Positions 49,039 to 60,722 of a stretch of DNA of 64,000 nucleotides are shown in pieces. A model generated the notes under the pieces. That model saw only the letters and a program-made list of their open reading frames with translations. It ran no database searches and was not told the origin of the DNA. A program made the position numbers and the translations under genes. The number at the start of each line of letters is the position of its first letter. Position 1 is the stretch's first letter. Origin of the DNA: Diplocarpon mali (Eukaryota; Ascomycota; Leotiomycetes; Helotiales; Drepanopezizaceae); NCBI GenBank assembly GCA_024741835.1, contig JAENRP010000015.1:160549-224548 (forward strand), given 5' to 3'.

Positions 49039-49069
49039 CGTAGAGTCCGTAGAGTCCGTAGAGTCCGTA
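49039..49069 (+). repeat. 9-bp tandem repeat, three copies
   Basis: GTAGAGTCC repeated three times in tandem, followed by GTACC. Just upstream (48,960-49,000) is a GTCAGT/GTCCGT hexamer-type repeat. Confidence 0.8.
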
Positions 49070-52000
49070 CCGCAAGCTCACCTGGTCCGGTAATTGGAGG
49101 CGAGGGCGTGAGAGCTTGCTCTGCCGAAGTGCAGCGCCGTTTTTGGGCTGTTATTCTTCTGCATTGCAGCTGCAGAGGACTCGAGCACTCGATGGCAACC
49201 CGTTCTTCTTCAGCAGCTACGACGCCACGCCCGTGGCCCTGCAAGGGACGGCACTCGCATCTGCCTGCGCCGCGCCGTGCTTTGGTGAGTCGCCTAGACG
49301 CGGGCATGAGGCTGAATGCTGGGGAGAAAATGATCGCTGCGAGGTGGATTGCAGCCAGAGCATCGGGTGCGCGGTACTTGGGACTCGCCGCAGGGGAACT
49401 GAGATGAGGTGCCCGCCGACGTGGGCACGGGACGTCCTCCATGGCCAGCGACAGCCATCTGCCCCGAGTGGCCACCAGCCGAGGAGGCCGTGTGACTGGG
49501 TTTGTCTCCGATGGAGTCCGTCCATTCGCGAGAACGATCTTCTTCATCTGCGCACTGCTCGGACGTTGCTTTTAGGTTGGAGCGGCTGCTAATAATAAGT
49601 CAGCTGGGAGGTCGAGTAAAGAGACTAAGCGAGCACTAAGCAGCGAGACCGTCTGTGCTCGCTTCCGTCCTCGGGGTCCTGAGCTCTCTCGCTTAGGCCG
49701 GGCGGCTGGGTTGGTAAACAGCCAGAGTAAGGGGAGTCTACGAGCCAAACTCGAGCTCTGCGATTGCTCCGTCGTTTCTGCCGTCACCTCGTACTACGGT
49801 TCTCTGCAACAGATGAGGCATGGGGAATGAGATGAAGCATAGGATAGAAGAGGGACGGGTATCACCATTCTGCCGTCCGAAGCTGCACGAGACGGCGCCG
49901 CCTCGATCGGGCTCCGGCCCCAGACGATCTCGACATTTGTCCGGTAGTCAGGGCTGGCGAGCGAATTCCGTGCATCTGAAGATACCAGCATCTATATGCA
50001 CATGCACACTCCTGCTCAGATTCGTGTAGATCCATATCCGATCTGCATCTACATCCACGTCCAAAGTCATGAACACAAAAACAACCCCAGCCCTCGCAGA
50101 TCACAAGCCCGAGATCGAACCCACACCACTGCTCACAGCGACGAGCCCACTCAAAATAGCTGCTCAGGAACGACAATCCCCCAGGGGACGAAACTACCAT
50201 GTTTCAGCCCATAACGCAGTTACTCGTTAATCTCCGGGATTCTCCTCCCCCGCCAGCAAGATTGTCTTACTCGCTCGTGCTAGCTTCTCACCAAAGCCCC
50301 TAGCTTACCTTTAGACACAAACTAATACTCGAGCGAAAAGTTACAACTTTTTCTAACGAAGTGTCCAAGAAAATGAAGAAAAAGAAAAAAAGAGGGGGAA
50401 AATGTTCGAAATAGTCCTTCAAGGCCGGCGAAGTCTTGAGAGTTATACAAAGATCACGATGAAAAGTCTTTTCTTTCTTTTCTTTTTTTCTCTTTCGAAG
50501 GCTGTAATCGCAGCAAGGTTTATAAAGTCGAGAGTATTTCCTCCGGAGACGGATGAACCGAGAACGGATCACCTGGGTACCTATCCTACAGGAACACTCT
50601 CCTTCAGAACAATAAACAAATACCAATCTATACGTTCTTGAATAACCAAGTATTTGAACCAGGCCATGAGCTTAAACATAAACACGAGGACTAAACCAAA
50701 GTTCTTTTCTTCTTTTTTTCTTTTTTTCTTCCTGTTTATGATTATTATTAGTTTGCTTCACAGCCCAGCCCGACGGCGAGAATTCCTCCGAGGCACTCAT
50801 TATCCTCTCTCTTCCACCACCCATACGTTGGTCGACTTTCCTTATGCTGTGAAGTTTGCATTCTCGCTCCGTAGAGCGAGTCATCGGCTCCAGGAGGCGG
50901 CTGAGAGGTGAGAGTCGGTATTGCTTTCCCGACGAGGTGCATCTCCCAGTCGGATATTTCGTATGATGGGTCTCTCGGTATATCATGACACCGCCGTCCT
51001 TTCCAGTAACACAATAGACCTTCTCACCCTAGGGTTTCAAGCGCTGGTTTGGGGGGGAGAAAGGAGCGCGACCCTCAGGCTCGACTCTCGAGAGGAATAA
51101 TTATACCTACGACCTACCTACCTGATCTTTCCTAGACGGAATCCCCTCACTCTATTAAAGCAGCAGCAGAACATGCCCCAGGTCCTAGTCCAAGTCCTTC
51201 TCCCTTCTCCCTCACAACCCCCTCCGCAGCCGGACAGAAACACGTCCTTGAAACGAGACGGGAATACCGCTCGCAGTTGGATTGCGAGGGCGCCAATCGC
51301 GATTCCTCACTCTAGAATCAAGAATCTAGAATCGCATCTTCTCGTCGAGGCGGGGTGGTTAGTGGCTTCTGCCTCTCCTCAGGCGGAGGAGCCGTGCGCT
51401 CGTCTGTGCCGATACGGGGTTTCGGGTTCTGTCCTCTCTTTTTCTTTTTCTTTTTCTTTTTCTTTCTCCCATTTCTTTTCTTTCCTTTACGTTTCTCCTC
51501 CCTGGGACCTAAGCTACCATCCTTCAACCGACCGAGTCTCGCCTCTCCTCGCTTGCCGTCCCCCAACGGCCCGCCTCCAACTGCGCGCGCTTTCGCTCAG
51601 AACTGGACAGTGTGGCTGGATCCCTTCTTCTGGTAAGGTGATGACGTCTGGCGTCCGGCCTGTCGATGCATCCACCCCCTAGCTGGCGGCTCACTAAGGA
51701 TCCCTCCCAGGTGGCGTACCCGCAGTGCTGTACTCAGTCGCTGTACTCGGTCGCGGAGATCCCGGTACGTCAATCCAGGGACGGCGAGCTGCCCAAGTGT
51801 TCCAGATCCTAGGTCTGGCGGCTTGAAGGGTTTTACAGCGCACTGGTTGGGATGAGCCTACCATACTATACTTTACTGTAGTGTTACATACCACAGAAAG
51901 AAGCAACTGCCAAAAGCCAAACGTACCGTGGTCATATGATATCGACAGGACTTGACAACTCAAGACGGACTCGCTCGGCAGCATCAGCCAGCGGCAGAAC

Positions 52001-53618
52001 TCGTGCCGGCCTGCTAGAGAGCAGTCGTCTGCTTGGACGTTCATCTTGCTGAAGCTAGGTGGAAGGTTCTGCTCTGAGAATTCACCACCACTCCAAACGT
52101 CTGAAACAACCCGATACTCGTGATGTAAGGGTAAATTTGGCAAGACATGTGTGCCATGTTCCACGTAGCGTAGATGAAGCAGCAGCTCGAGCGTCAGTGG
52201 CCGGTTCTAGCGCAGGAGATGGTGATGGTAATACAGTTCCATTTCTACGCTCATCGAGCTTGTGAGATCGACTCTAGTGAGGGTTCTACTAGTACCCTTG
52301 AGCCGGGGAGAGTATCTGCAAGTCGATACAAAATAAGTTCACGACTCGGAGACTTGGGTCTTTTCATGATTCTTGTGACATAGTCTTCGGGTAACTTCTC
52401 CCATCGACCTCATCCGGTCTATAGGAATCCCACCATCAGTAGAAAGTAGAGGGTAGAGAATATCGAACAGCAAGCCCTGTCTGCACAGCAGTCCTGTACT
52501 CGACTCTCCAAGTCACATGAAACAAATCGGGAGATATCTAGACAATGTCCGCTGACGCAGCCAGAACCCCGAGCACTTGGCCACATGCGAAAGACTCCGC
52601 TCCGCTGGGATCTCGCCAAGCCTTCCCGCCCGTCCTCGAATCCACGTGCGCGGTCCAGGCTAAGCCGAACCCAAGAAGCCAAAACCCCGAAAATCCCATA
52701 CAAACCACTCTGGAACCCGACTAGTATCCCCCTGTGAACCGCTGGCTCACGCACGCACGGGCCTGCTCGTGAGGGTGGATTGAATCAGATCAGATCAGAG
52801 CAGAGCAGATCTGGTCAGAGCAAAGCAAGCATCGCTCTGCTCCATCTCGTTTTGGCCGGCCGATGCACGCAGCACATCCATAACGGACTCGATGGGAAAT
52901 CCCAAGGAGGCCTAGGTCAAAATCGCTCCTGAAGCCCATAAGGGAATTAAGTCATGGACCCCTTGCAGCTTTGCTCTCGCCCTCTCTTTCCTGCAGGTCT
53001 TGATCTCTATGGATAGCCCCGTGAGGGAGGTATATTCACCTAACTCTCCATCTGATTCTCTGCTTCGGTTCTCATGGGCTGGTATGGTTATCGACCCTCG
53101 AGCTCGAGCTCGATCTTGGGATCAGGTGATGAGGAGAGGTAGGGGGAGAGATCGAAGTTATGGATGCAACGGTGCGGCTTGTATGTAGGTACCCTGCTTA
53201 GAATCTGTACCTACCGACTTTGAGGACCTACTGACTCACTTTTTGTGTGTTTTTCGATCCTCTGTGCCTGGAAAAAAAGAGCTCCGTAGTGACACTGACG
53301 TTGAACATGCCTAATTAATAATTCGTGCTTTCGTAGAAATTTCGTAGAAAGATATAACCAACGCATTTCCGAGGCCAAAGAGCGGTTGAATGTCCTGCCG
53401 TTGCAGAAGAATTAGCAAGACACGCTAGAAGCCATAATCTTGCAAGTTTTTTTACTATCCTAACGTCGAACCGAAACGCATTCAGTTGGGTCGGCTCTCG
53501 CTCGTACCGAGTTGAGATTTACATCTTAAAACGTTTACAGTACCAAAAGAGAAAACACTTCCCGAGAACCAAGGGACTCTAAACCATTATTCTCAGTACA
53601 GGATCATGCATGGTGAGA

Positions 53619-53709
53619 AACGTTAACTCACCGAACCCTCAACCTTGGACTTATCCATATCATATGATAGTGATAGGAGGTCCACGCGCTACCATTGCGC
53701 CAAGCCCCC
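53619..53709 (-). pseudogene. Truncated tRNA-Arg(CCT)-like sequence with intron
   Basis: Read on the minus strand from 53,709: a possible acceptor strand GGGGGCT, TG, a D-arm GCGC-AATGGTA-GCGC, then an anticodon stem TGGAC paired with GTCCA. The loop reads CTCCTA, giving anticodon CCT, then a 22-nt insert after position 37 (the normal site for tRNA introns) containing the palindrome ATCATATGAT. The variable loop AAGGTT and the first half of a T-arm (GAGGG-TTCG) follow, but the matching CCCTC and the 3' acceptor strand AGCCCCC are absent downstream. I therefore call it a tRNA gene that lost its 3' end. A chance similarity cannot be excluded. Confidence 0.4.
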
Positions 53710-56271
53710 TTTATATGCACGAAAGCTGATGACCCGTCGAATTCATCTTCAGCTCTATATACCGCAAATTCAAACTCTCACGACATAACCCAACGTGACA
53801 TGCATACTCCGACACCAATAAATGTAAAAGCAATGACGATCGTATATCCATGCGCCTCGCATTTCTAGCAGATGGCATTACTGAGACCGACCTCACCCGG
53901 CGCGGCATTCAGACCGTGAACAGCATTTTCGGAGGAAGCCGACAGGTCACTTGCATGGATGTACGATACATAGCTATGTGCACAACTTGTCGGGAGGTTA
54001 ATCTTCCTCTGGCGATTCATTCGATCTTGACTTTTGAGAACGGTCCTGTCTAGTCACAGAGTTCATGGTCCTTGAGGTCCCCTTCTTTGACATCCGCGAA
54101 GTGCCAAATGTTACCAGCACTGTAGTTGATACACCACAACAGGATTAAATCTTGCAACGCTTACGATTGGAAGAAGAAAAACGAATCCGGTTCGAAAGAG
54201 CTGGACTGGATTGCTTCACGAGACAGCTTCTCGTGAAGGATGACGTCGGTTAAAGCCTACCTGAGCCAATACTCCCGCGGGATCTGTGTTGAACTGCCCT
54301 TTCTTCTGCCGTATATGATATGTTGGCGAAGAGAACTTAGAGCTGAGTTGCGAACTTTGAAATCGTTACGTAATGGAAAATAGATTCCGAAAATTTGGAA
54401 AAGTAGGAGTCAAGCAGCAAGCCAACATCTACCTACGACTAAGCCCAGGTGAGAATATGGAAAGCCCAGGTTATTCCCAGTATTGCGAAGTCTATTTCTT
54501 TGCACTCGCTACATGTCCTTACGTATACACAAGAATACATTCTTCATGAGGAATCTAGGCCCTGCCGTTCGTAGCTTACAGGCAAGTTTCAGGACGGCGC
54601 TCCAGATACAAATTATGGAGTTTTCAGGCTGAGCAGGTATCAGAGTGGGTTGAACGCGAGTGGCGGATATGCATGCGAAGATGGATACTTCTCCACCTAT
54701 CCCTTAGGTTCTGTCGAATGACCGAGACCTGGGCTAGGAGTGAGATCTCGCGATCAGACACGTTGCGTATATCTACACGCCATGTAAAACGATATCCTGA
54801 GTAACATTAACCGTCGGAGATGAGCATAGAGTGAGGTCCGTACAGCTGGGCATTAGAGGCAAGGGGTAGAGCAGGAGTTTATCCAGTCCCTTACGTTCTC
54901 TCATTCTGCCCAGGTGCTTGCGACGGACGGTCTGAGATCCTGACCAGAGGTCATAGAGGTAGTAGATAAAGGAGCCCAGATATGTTGATCCATGTGCTTC
55001 GCCAAGTTTGGGTTGTTGAGGCGGGCGATGAGGGGGCCGACTCAGGCTAGACTGCCCGCATAACTCCAACTACTACCTGGCTCGAAAAGCAACGGTGGGC
55101 GTGGGGGAACCTGAGGCGTGGGCATAGTTGAATGTGCCCGAGAGAATGGATCTGTAGACACGGACCCTGGTGTGCAGTGATGGAAAAGAAGGGGGAAGAT
55201 GGGAGAGGTGGAGGAAATCTGAAAGAAAGGGGGTAAGGGGGGATTATAACAAAAATAGATATATAAAGCGTCTAACGACACCCCAGAAATCTCACGTGCA
55301 TCACACGCTTTCGAGAACCGCTGCTCCATTGTCATAGTCTCGGTCGCCATAACTACCGTCGTGCAGAATGGGTGGAGTCGCCACTTATTCTGGATAACCT
55401 CCACGTGACTAGGCTTAGTCATGGGAACCTCCTTTTTTCCCTTCGAAGTCTCCTAGAACTACATAGACCAGAACACAATAAATCAATCATCTTCAGACGA
55501 TTGAGCGAGCCTCTTGAGCGACCCAATGAAGGCCCTCCAGCCGACCGCACAACAACTACCCATCGTGAAAAAACTTGCTAAAATTCGATATTGAACTTGA
55601 AGCCCTTTAGTAATGATCGTTGAACCTCGCTTCAAGTCAAATCTACCGAGAGATATTGATTCTTGATGCAGTAAAGCTCTGTAGGGGCTTGATGCGTGAG
55701 GCTTGGATCTTGAAACATTAGTAGCACGCTCTAGATTTGCTGCATTCTCAAGTTACAATGTGATCAGCACTAAGGAAGTATACTTCCGCCAAGGGTAAAT
55801 TGTAACGTGATAGCCATCTGCGAACGAAAGAATATCAGATGCCAGGGAGAAGCAGGGTATCGCTTACACCGCCGACACACCAGCCTCCGCGGCTGATATG
55901 TCGCTTGGACGGCCATTTCGAGCTTGTCTAAGCGTGGGAAATATTCACTGGATTGGCCTTCGAGAATTTTGCAAGAGAAACTCAAGGGAAGGTAATTGAA
56001 GACTGTGGCGGATGCATAAGCGAGGAGCGACTCTGTATTCGTGTATTTGTATGGGGGTTTCCAGACTTTACCGCACGACTTGACCCAATGGCTTTTGGCT
56101 GGAAGATTTAAGAGAGATATGTACCTGAAAAATACAGGCTCAAAATACGCAGCCGCAACAATGCTTGGTGACGTACGCTGAGTAGATCTCTACCACGCCA
56201 TGAACACACCTACACACGCATGGGATTGAGCAACAGCGCAACCGCATCAAGCCCTTTTCTACCCCTGATTC

Positions 56272-58310
56272 CTACTCCGCAGCCTTCAGATCTTTCTCCA
56301 CCATAGTCCTACAAATCGGATGATAGAATTCCTTATTCTTCTCAAACGTCTCCAATGCCAATTTCCTATCCACGGCATTCAGCTTCCTGAAAAGTGGCCT
56401 AACAAACTTCATCCGTCCCACCTTCCCCAGCAACTCTGCTGTTGGCTGATACACACTCTCATCCTTAGCTGATAATCCGATCCCGAAATAGCGCATGCTC
56501 AGCTCGACGTTGCGCGATGCGATCAGTGAATAGGCTTTGCCCATGGCTTGCGACTGGGACGGGGAAAGAGGCGTAGCGAAAAGCTGGACCTTTTCGAGGA
56601 AGACGACAATTTGGTTTGCGGAGAGGCCGACGATGTCTGACGGCGAGGGGACGTAGGAGGGGGATTCCCATTTTTTTGCGAGGGCGTAGACGCCGTCGAC
56701 CATGCTGGTGTCGAAGGTGGGTTTTGGGGGGAGCCCGGGGGCGTAGAACCATGTGTCCCAGTCGACTGATTCGAGGGCCTTGGAAGCTTCTTTGTCGGAA
56801 GAAAAGAAATCGAGGAGCGTGGTCTTGAACTCGTAGGAGTCAAGGGATTTGCAGGACCAGGTTTTGAAGTAGTGCGGGATGAACTTGTCGAATGACGGCT
56901 TGGTAATTAGCTTTTCGAGGTAGTAGAGGAAGTGAAAGCCCTGTTGAGGTTAGAAGTGTTCGGTGGTGAGAGCTGGAAGACTTGCCTTTTCATACGGGAT
57001 GCTACTGAAAGAATCGTCTGGATCCCTGCCCTTGAGATCGACAACGAGCTTAGTGAACTCATGGTCAGCGCCAAAGTTGTTGACGGAGTCCTCTGTGATA
57101 TAGTCAGCGCTATTAATGCTGACAGCACATGTAAACATATACCTAACGCTTTCCACCCAATAATCGCAGAGAAATCACGATGCGGCTCTCCATGGACAGC
57201 AGCTTGAATTCTGCGTTCCAGATAGACGGTCCACCCTTCATTTAACCACATATGTTCCCAACTAGCATTCGAAACTAAATTACCGCTCCAACTATGTGCA
57301 AGCTCATGAGCGACGACGTCGATATTCTCCCGATCGCCACTGATAATCGTGGGGGTAGCAAATGTAAAAATCGGATTCTCCATTCCACCATATGGAAAAC
57401 TGGGAGGGAGAACCAAAACATTATACTGGGTCCACTTGTATGGGAAAACTAGTTTCTCGGCCACTTCAATGTACTTCTCGATATCGTTCTCTAACTCCCA
57501 TTTGGCATCTGAGAGCTCCTCTGGGCCCGTAGACACCAAAGAGCGGGGTCCAACAGCTGCTGTAGCGATATCCCCCGAAGCAAGCGCAAACAAGTACGAT
57601 GCCATTGGGATATCTTGGTGAAAAGAATAAAGTAACGTTCCAGCCTCTCCATTCTCTCCATGCTGGAATGCAGAAGCGCCGGTGGGCAACCCGCTGGCAA
57701 TAACCGGGAGAGGAGACCGGATACGGAAATCATACGTGCTCTTCACATCCGGAGTATCTTGACAGGGGAAGATGGAGCGGTTGTGGATAGCCTGGCTCTG
57801 GGAGAACATGTACGGATACTTCTTGTTCCCTGTCTGAGCGGGTGGGAGCCATTGCAGAGATGTGCATTTGTCAGTCGTGGCGAGGGTGATGGCCAGCTCG
57901 ACGACACTACCTTTGGATGCACCGCCAGGTATTCTCACCGAGAGGGGACTGCCGTAGGGCTCGGATCTTTCAGCAACCTTCCAGTCCTTGATTTTGGTTC
58001 CATTGAGGCTGATGTCTGAGATGTCCAGGAAGCTGGTATCGAGTACGATGTCTTCAGAATCCTTATCGGTGACAGACTCGAGTTGCAGAGTGACGGTTCC
58101 CGTGAGCCGTTGCTTCTTGAAATCGATGGCAAAGTCTGCGATTGTGTGCTTCGTCTTCCAGTAGTTGTAGTTGGAAACCGTGGTAGGGTCACGAGGCTTG
58201 GTGATAGAGACCATCTTGCGAACGAGAGTCATTTGAGCTTGTTTGGAGGGCAGTCGAGCACGAAGAGCCGATCTGGCGGCGATACTGACAAACAGGAGAA
58301 GTGAATTCAT
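56272..58310 (-). CDS. LTA4-hydrolase-type zinc aminopeptidase (M1 family)
   Basis: Three exons, 58310-57143, 57092-56986 and 56940-56272, give 647 residues, the usual length of fungal leukotriene-A4-hydrolase-like aminopeptidases. Intron 1 is 50 bp (GTATAT...CACAG). Intron 2 is 45 bp with a GC donor (AAG|GCAAGT) and CAACAG acceptor. The substrate-binding motif PYGGMENP is at about 307-314. The zinc motif is HELAH (335-339) with the third ligand Glu in LNEGW (358). The Tyr-containing FSSIPYEKG block falls exactly across exons 2 and 3. The C-terminal helical domain follows. The first ~33 residues ([27 protein letters not shown]) are basic and hydrophobic and could be a mitochondrial signal; M27 and M33 are alternative starts for a cytosolic form. 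The enzyme trims N-terminal residues from peptides and may have epoxide hydrolase activity. Confidence 0.93.
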
Positions 58311-60722
58311 AGACCGTAAATATGCACTTCTGGAGTCGATGCTCGTGAGTTGCTCTAGAAGTTGCAGCTTCTGTATTGGGCCTAGAGCAACTTGCGGGTC
58401 TGAGTCACGTGGTAGTACTAAGTTTGCATCTCATCATGAGTTCTCTATTTCTTCTTTTTCCTTACAACACCACTCCCACCCCTTCAAGCCAACACCTCGA
58501 AAGCTTGTGGCAGCATCTGGTACAACATGTCTGCCAGCAGTACATTATCGCGGCTTCTGCTTGAATTTTGGAGGCAGCGTGTGGCTGTGTAGCTTTCATT
58601 GGCTTTCGCGCCGCTGTTCAGAAGTTGCCCGCCTGATGCTTCTCCCACGGCCTTCCTTCGACACTGCGCCAGGCCTTATGCATTAAGATAACTCATTCAT
58701 TCTTTGTGCTATTCATAGCTTACATTACGTGATTGTTTAACTACTTGGTGTGTTCAAACTCTTTCAATCAAATCTTTCCTCCGACACTGGGGGCTCTGCT
58801 GCCCCCGGCACCTATACTATTATGATGAACGAATGGTCCGTGTTACTGAGCGGCCTCAAGAACCGTGTTATGGCGATAAAACCAAGCATTCACATGCATT
58901 TCTGAATTTCCCTTTCGTCCTACGTGACTGGCTTCAACACTGTGTGCAGTCTGCTAACACTAGACAGACTCCCTCCTTCACATTCGCATTCTCTCTTGTG
59001 CCGCCCGCGGCTTGCCTAGCGAAATCGAAATACTCGGATCTCAATTTTGGACACATGCGTGGCAATTCAGAGGGATGTAAGTTAGGTAAGGGACTTGGGT
59101 ATAAATCTGCTTGAAAAATCTACGGGGCTTTGAGGCTCGCATTGGTTGACAACTATGAACAACCCGGGTAATTTGCCAGCGTGGCCTTCAGTAGGTAAGT
59201 AAATATGCTCTTGCAGCTTCTAGCCAAGGTCCAGAGAGAGAAGGCCTTGCAAATCGGTGACCTCACGCCTCTGCCAGACTTTCTCAGCTACCTTGATCTT
59301 ATCAAAGCTTCCCTCCATCTGGAGCACTAAATATTATTATTTTAACACCTTGCTTTACGGTTCTGCAAGCTTTCTCCGTTCGGTTTCTACGGGACCAATC
59401 AGGCTTTTCCCACTTACCTAGCTACAGTATTACCAGTAGATGCAAAACGTGATCGCGTACCAGGCCTAGTCCGCACGTCTCGGACTCGTGAGGATACTGT
59501 ATCATGAGTTCGGGGAGATTGGCTGCTTCAACGGGGTTTATCTGCGTAAATACGATTTCTTTCAGGCTAGGAAACTTCAACGCCCGAGAATGGAATAGAT
59601 ACCCTGACTCCACGGCACCAAACCTTACAGACATCTCCCCTTGAACCGTCCGGAAATCCAAGCAACCCGGGAAAGAAAAGTAGCGGCCCTGAGTCTATTC
59701 TCCTTGATGCTCTCCCATCCCCGCCGCGTATTACGCCAATGGAACTTCAACAGTGTCTTGATATTTTAAGTGTGCTAAGCAACCGATGCGTATCTATCTT
59801 CTGTGCGGAACCTGTAGGTAGCGAGAAAGGGAACTGCGGACCGTTCTATTGCGTAGTCGTTCCGAGGGACTGGAAAGTTGTGCCGCTTCTGCCGAGGCAC
59901 GAACTCTCTCTCGTCCGGCTCCATTGTTTTGCCCGCTTAGGACGCCCCTGGCTCGCTCTCTGGATGTTTACGAACACGGTCCCGATACCAACGGCTACTC
60001 ACGCGCGTGAGTTGGAGCCAGAGGAAACGGGGAGTGCCGATGAACCTCGGCGGACTCTTGTCCCCAGTCCTTGCCTGCTTTTGGCTTTTATGGCCGAATG
60101 CGACGCCGACGCGACCTGCCCAGTTGAAGAGTGGACATCTTCGTAGGATCTGTCACGATCCGCCTCGTGGATTCGCGCGTGAGATCACCGAAGTCACTCG
60201 AGGGACGTTGCAGGGGTCGGAGGATGTATTGCGGGTATGTAGCAGAGGCTTGCCAACCAGGAGATAGAGAGACGCGCGCACGGCGAGCTAAGTGTAAACT
60301 CTCCTGGCGTATTTGAGGGGTCAATCAGAGCGAGGCATGGGAGCAGTGGAAGCGGGCTCCTGCTTTGATGGAGCCAGTCACCGTTGAGAGGGGTGCAGAT
60401 TCTTTGCCAATACCGTTCAATCAACTGTAGAGAGCATGGATTACACAGAGGAAGACCTCGTTGGGAGGGCTACGTTGCTACGGGAAGAAACAGCGGAGAT
60501 GCCACGGATCTGACGATCGGGTTCTGACCCGGTGCGCGAGCGCGTTGGTGACGGCGCCGCGGACCGGTCTCGAGAATCCAAGTCCCCGCGTGGGATCTTG
60601 CGCGCCAGGACACGTCGGGCACAGCTTTGAAGGGGCAGCTTTCCGGCCGTGTTTTGCCATGCTTCCACGCGTCCCTGCATCCGCAGAGCCTGGTCCTCCA
60701 CCGCATCAGCCCCCCCCGATGT
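58311..60722. other. Intergenic region
   Basis: No supported gene. The first few hundred bases are the probable promoter of the aminopeptidase. A minus-strand frame at 59,422-59,661 (FPSLKEIVFTQINPVEAANL) is reminiscent of the end of fungal F-box or 2EXR-type proteins, but it lacks an ATG and a domain. The frame at 59,739-60,146 (+) is unconvincing. Confidence 0.45.

Larger units (their letters stand above)
48092..56271. other. Long intergenic region
   Basis: About 8 kb with no gene I can support. Open frames are short, overlapping and low-complexity (for example the Ser/Phe-rich frame at 51,173-51,682 over a CTTTTT microsatellite near 51,440-51,480). Recognisable items are an assembly gap (48,807-48,834), a CG dinucleotide run near 48,510, a 9-bp tandem repeat (49,039-49,069) and a truncated tRNA-Arg-like sequence (53,619-53,709). 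The part near 48,100-48,600 may include the promoter of the septation-like gene. Confidence 0.45.

Noticed and set aside
51173..51682. 169-codon plus-strand frame.
   Set aside because: The middle is translated from a CTTTTT microsatellite and the rest is Pro/Ser-rich; no homology signal.
59422..59661. Minus-strand frame resembling the end of a fungal F-box or 2EXR protein.
   Set aside because: It starts without ATG, is only ~80 codons, and no upstream domain can be joined.
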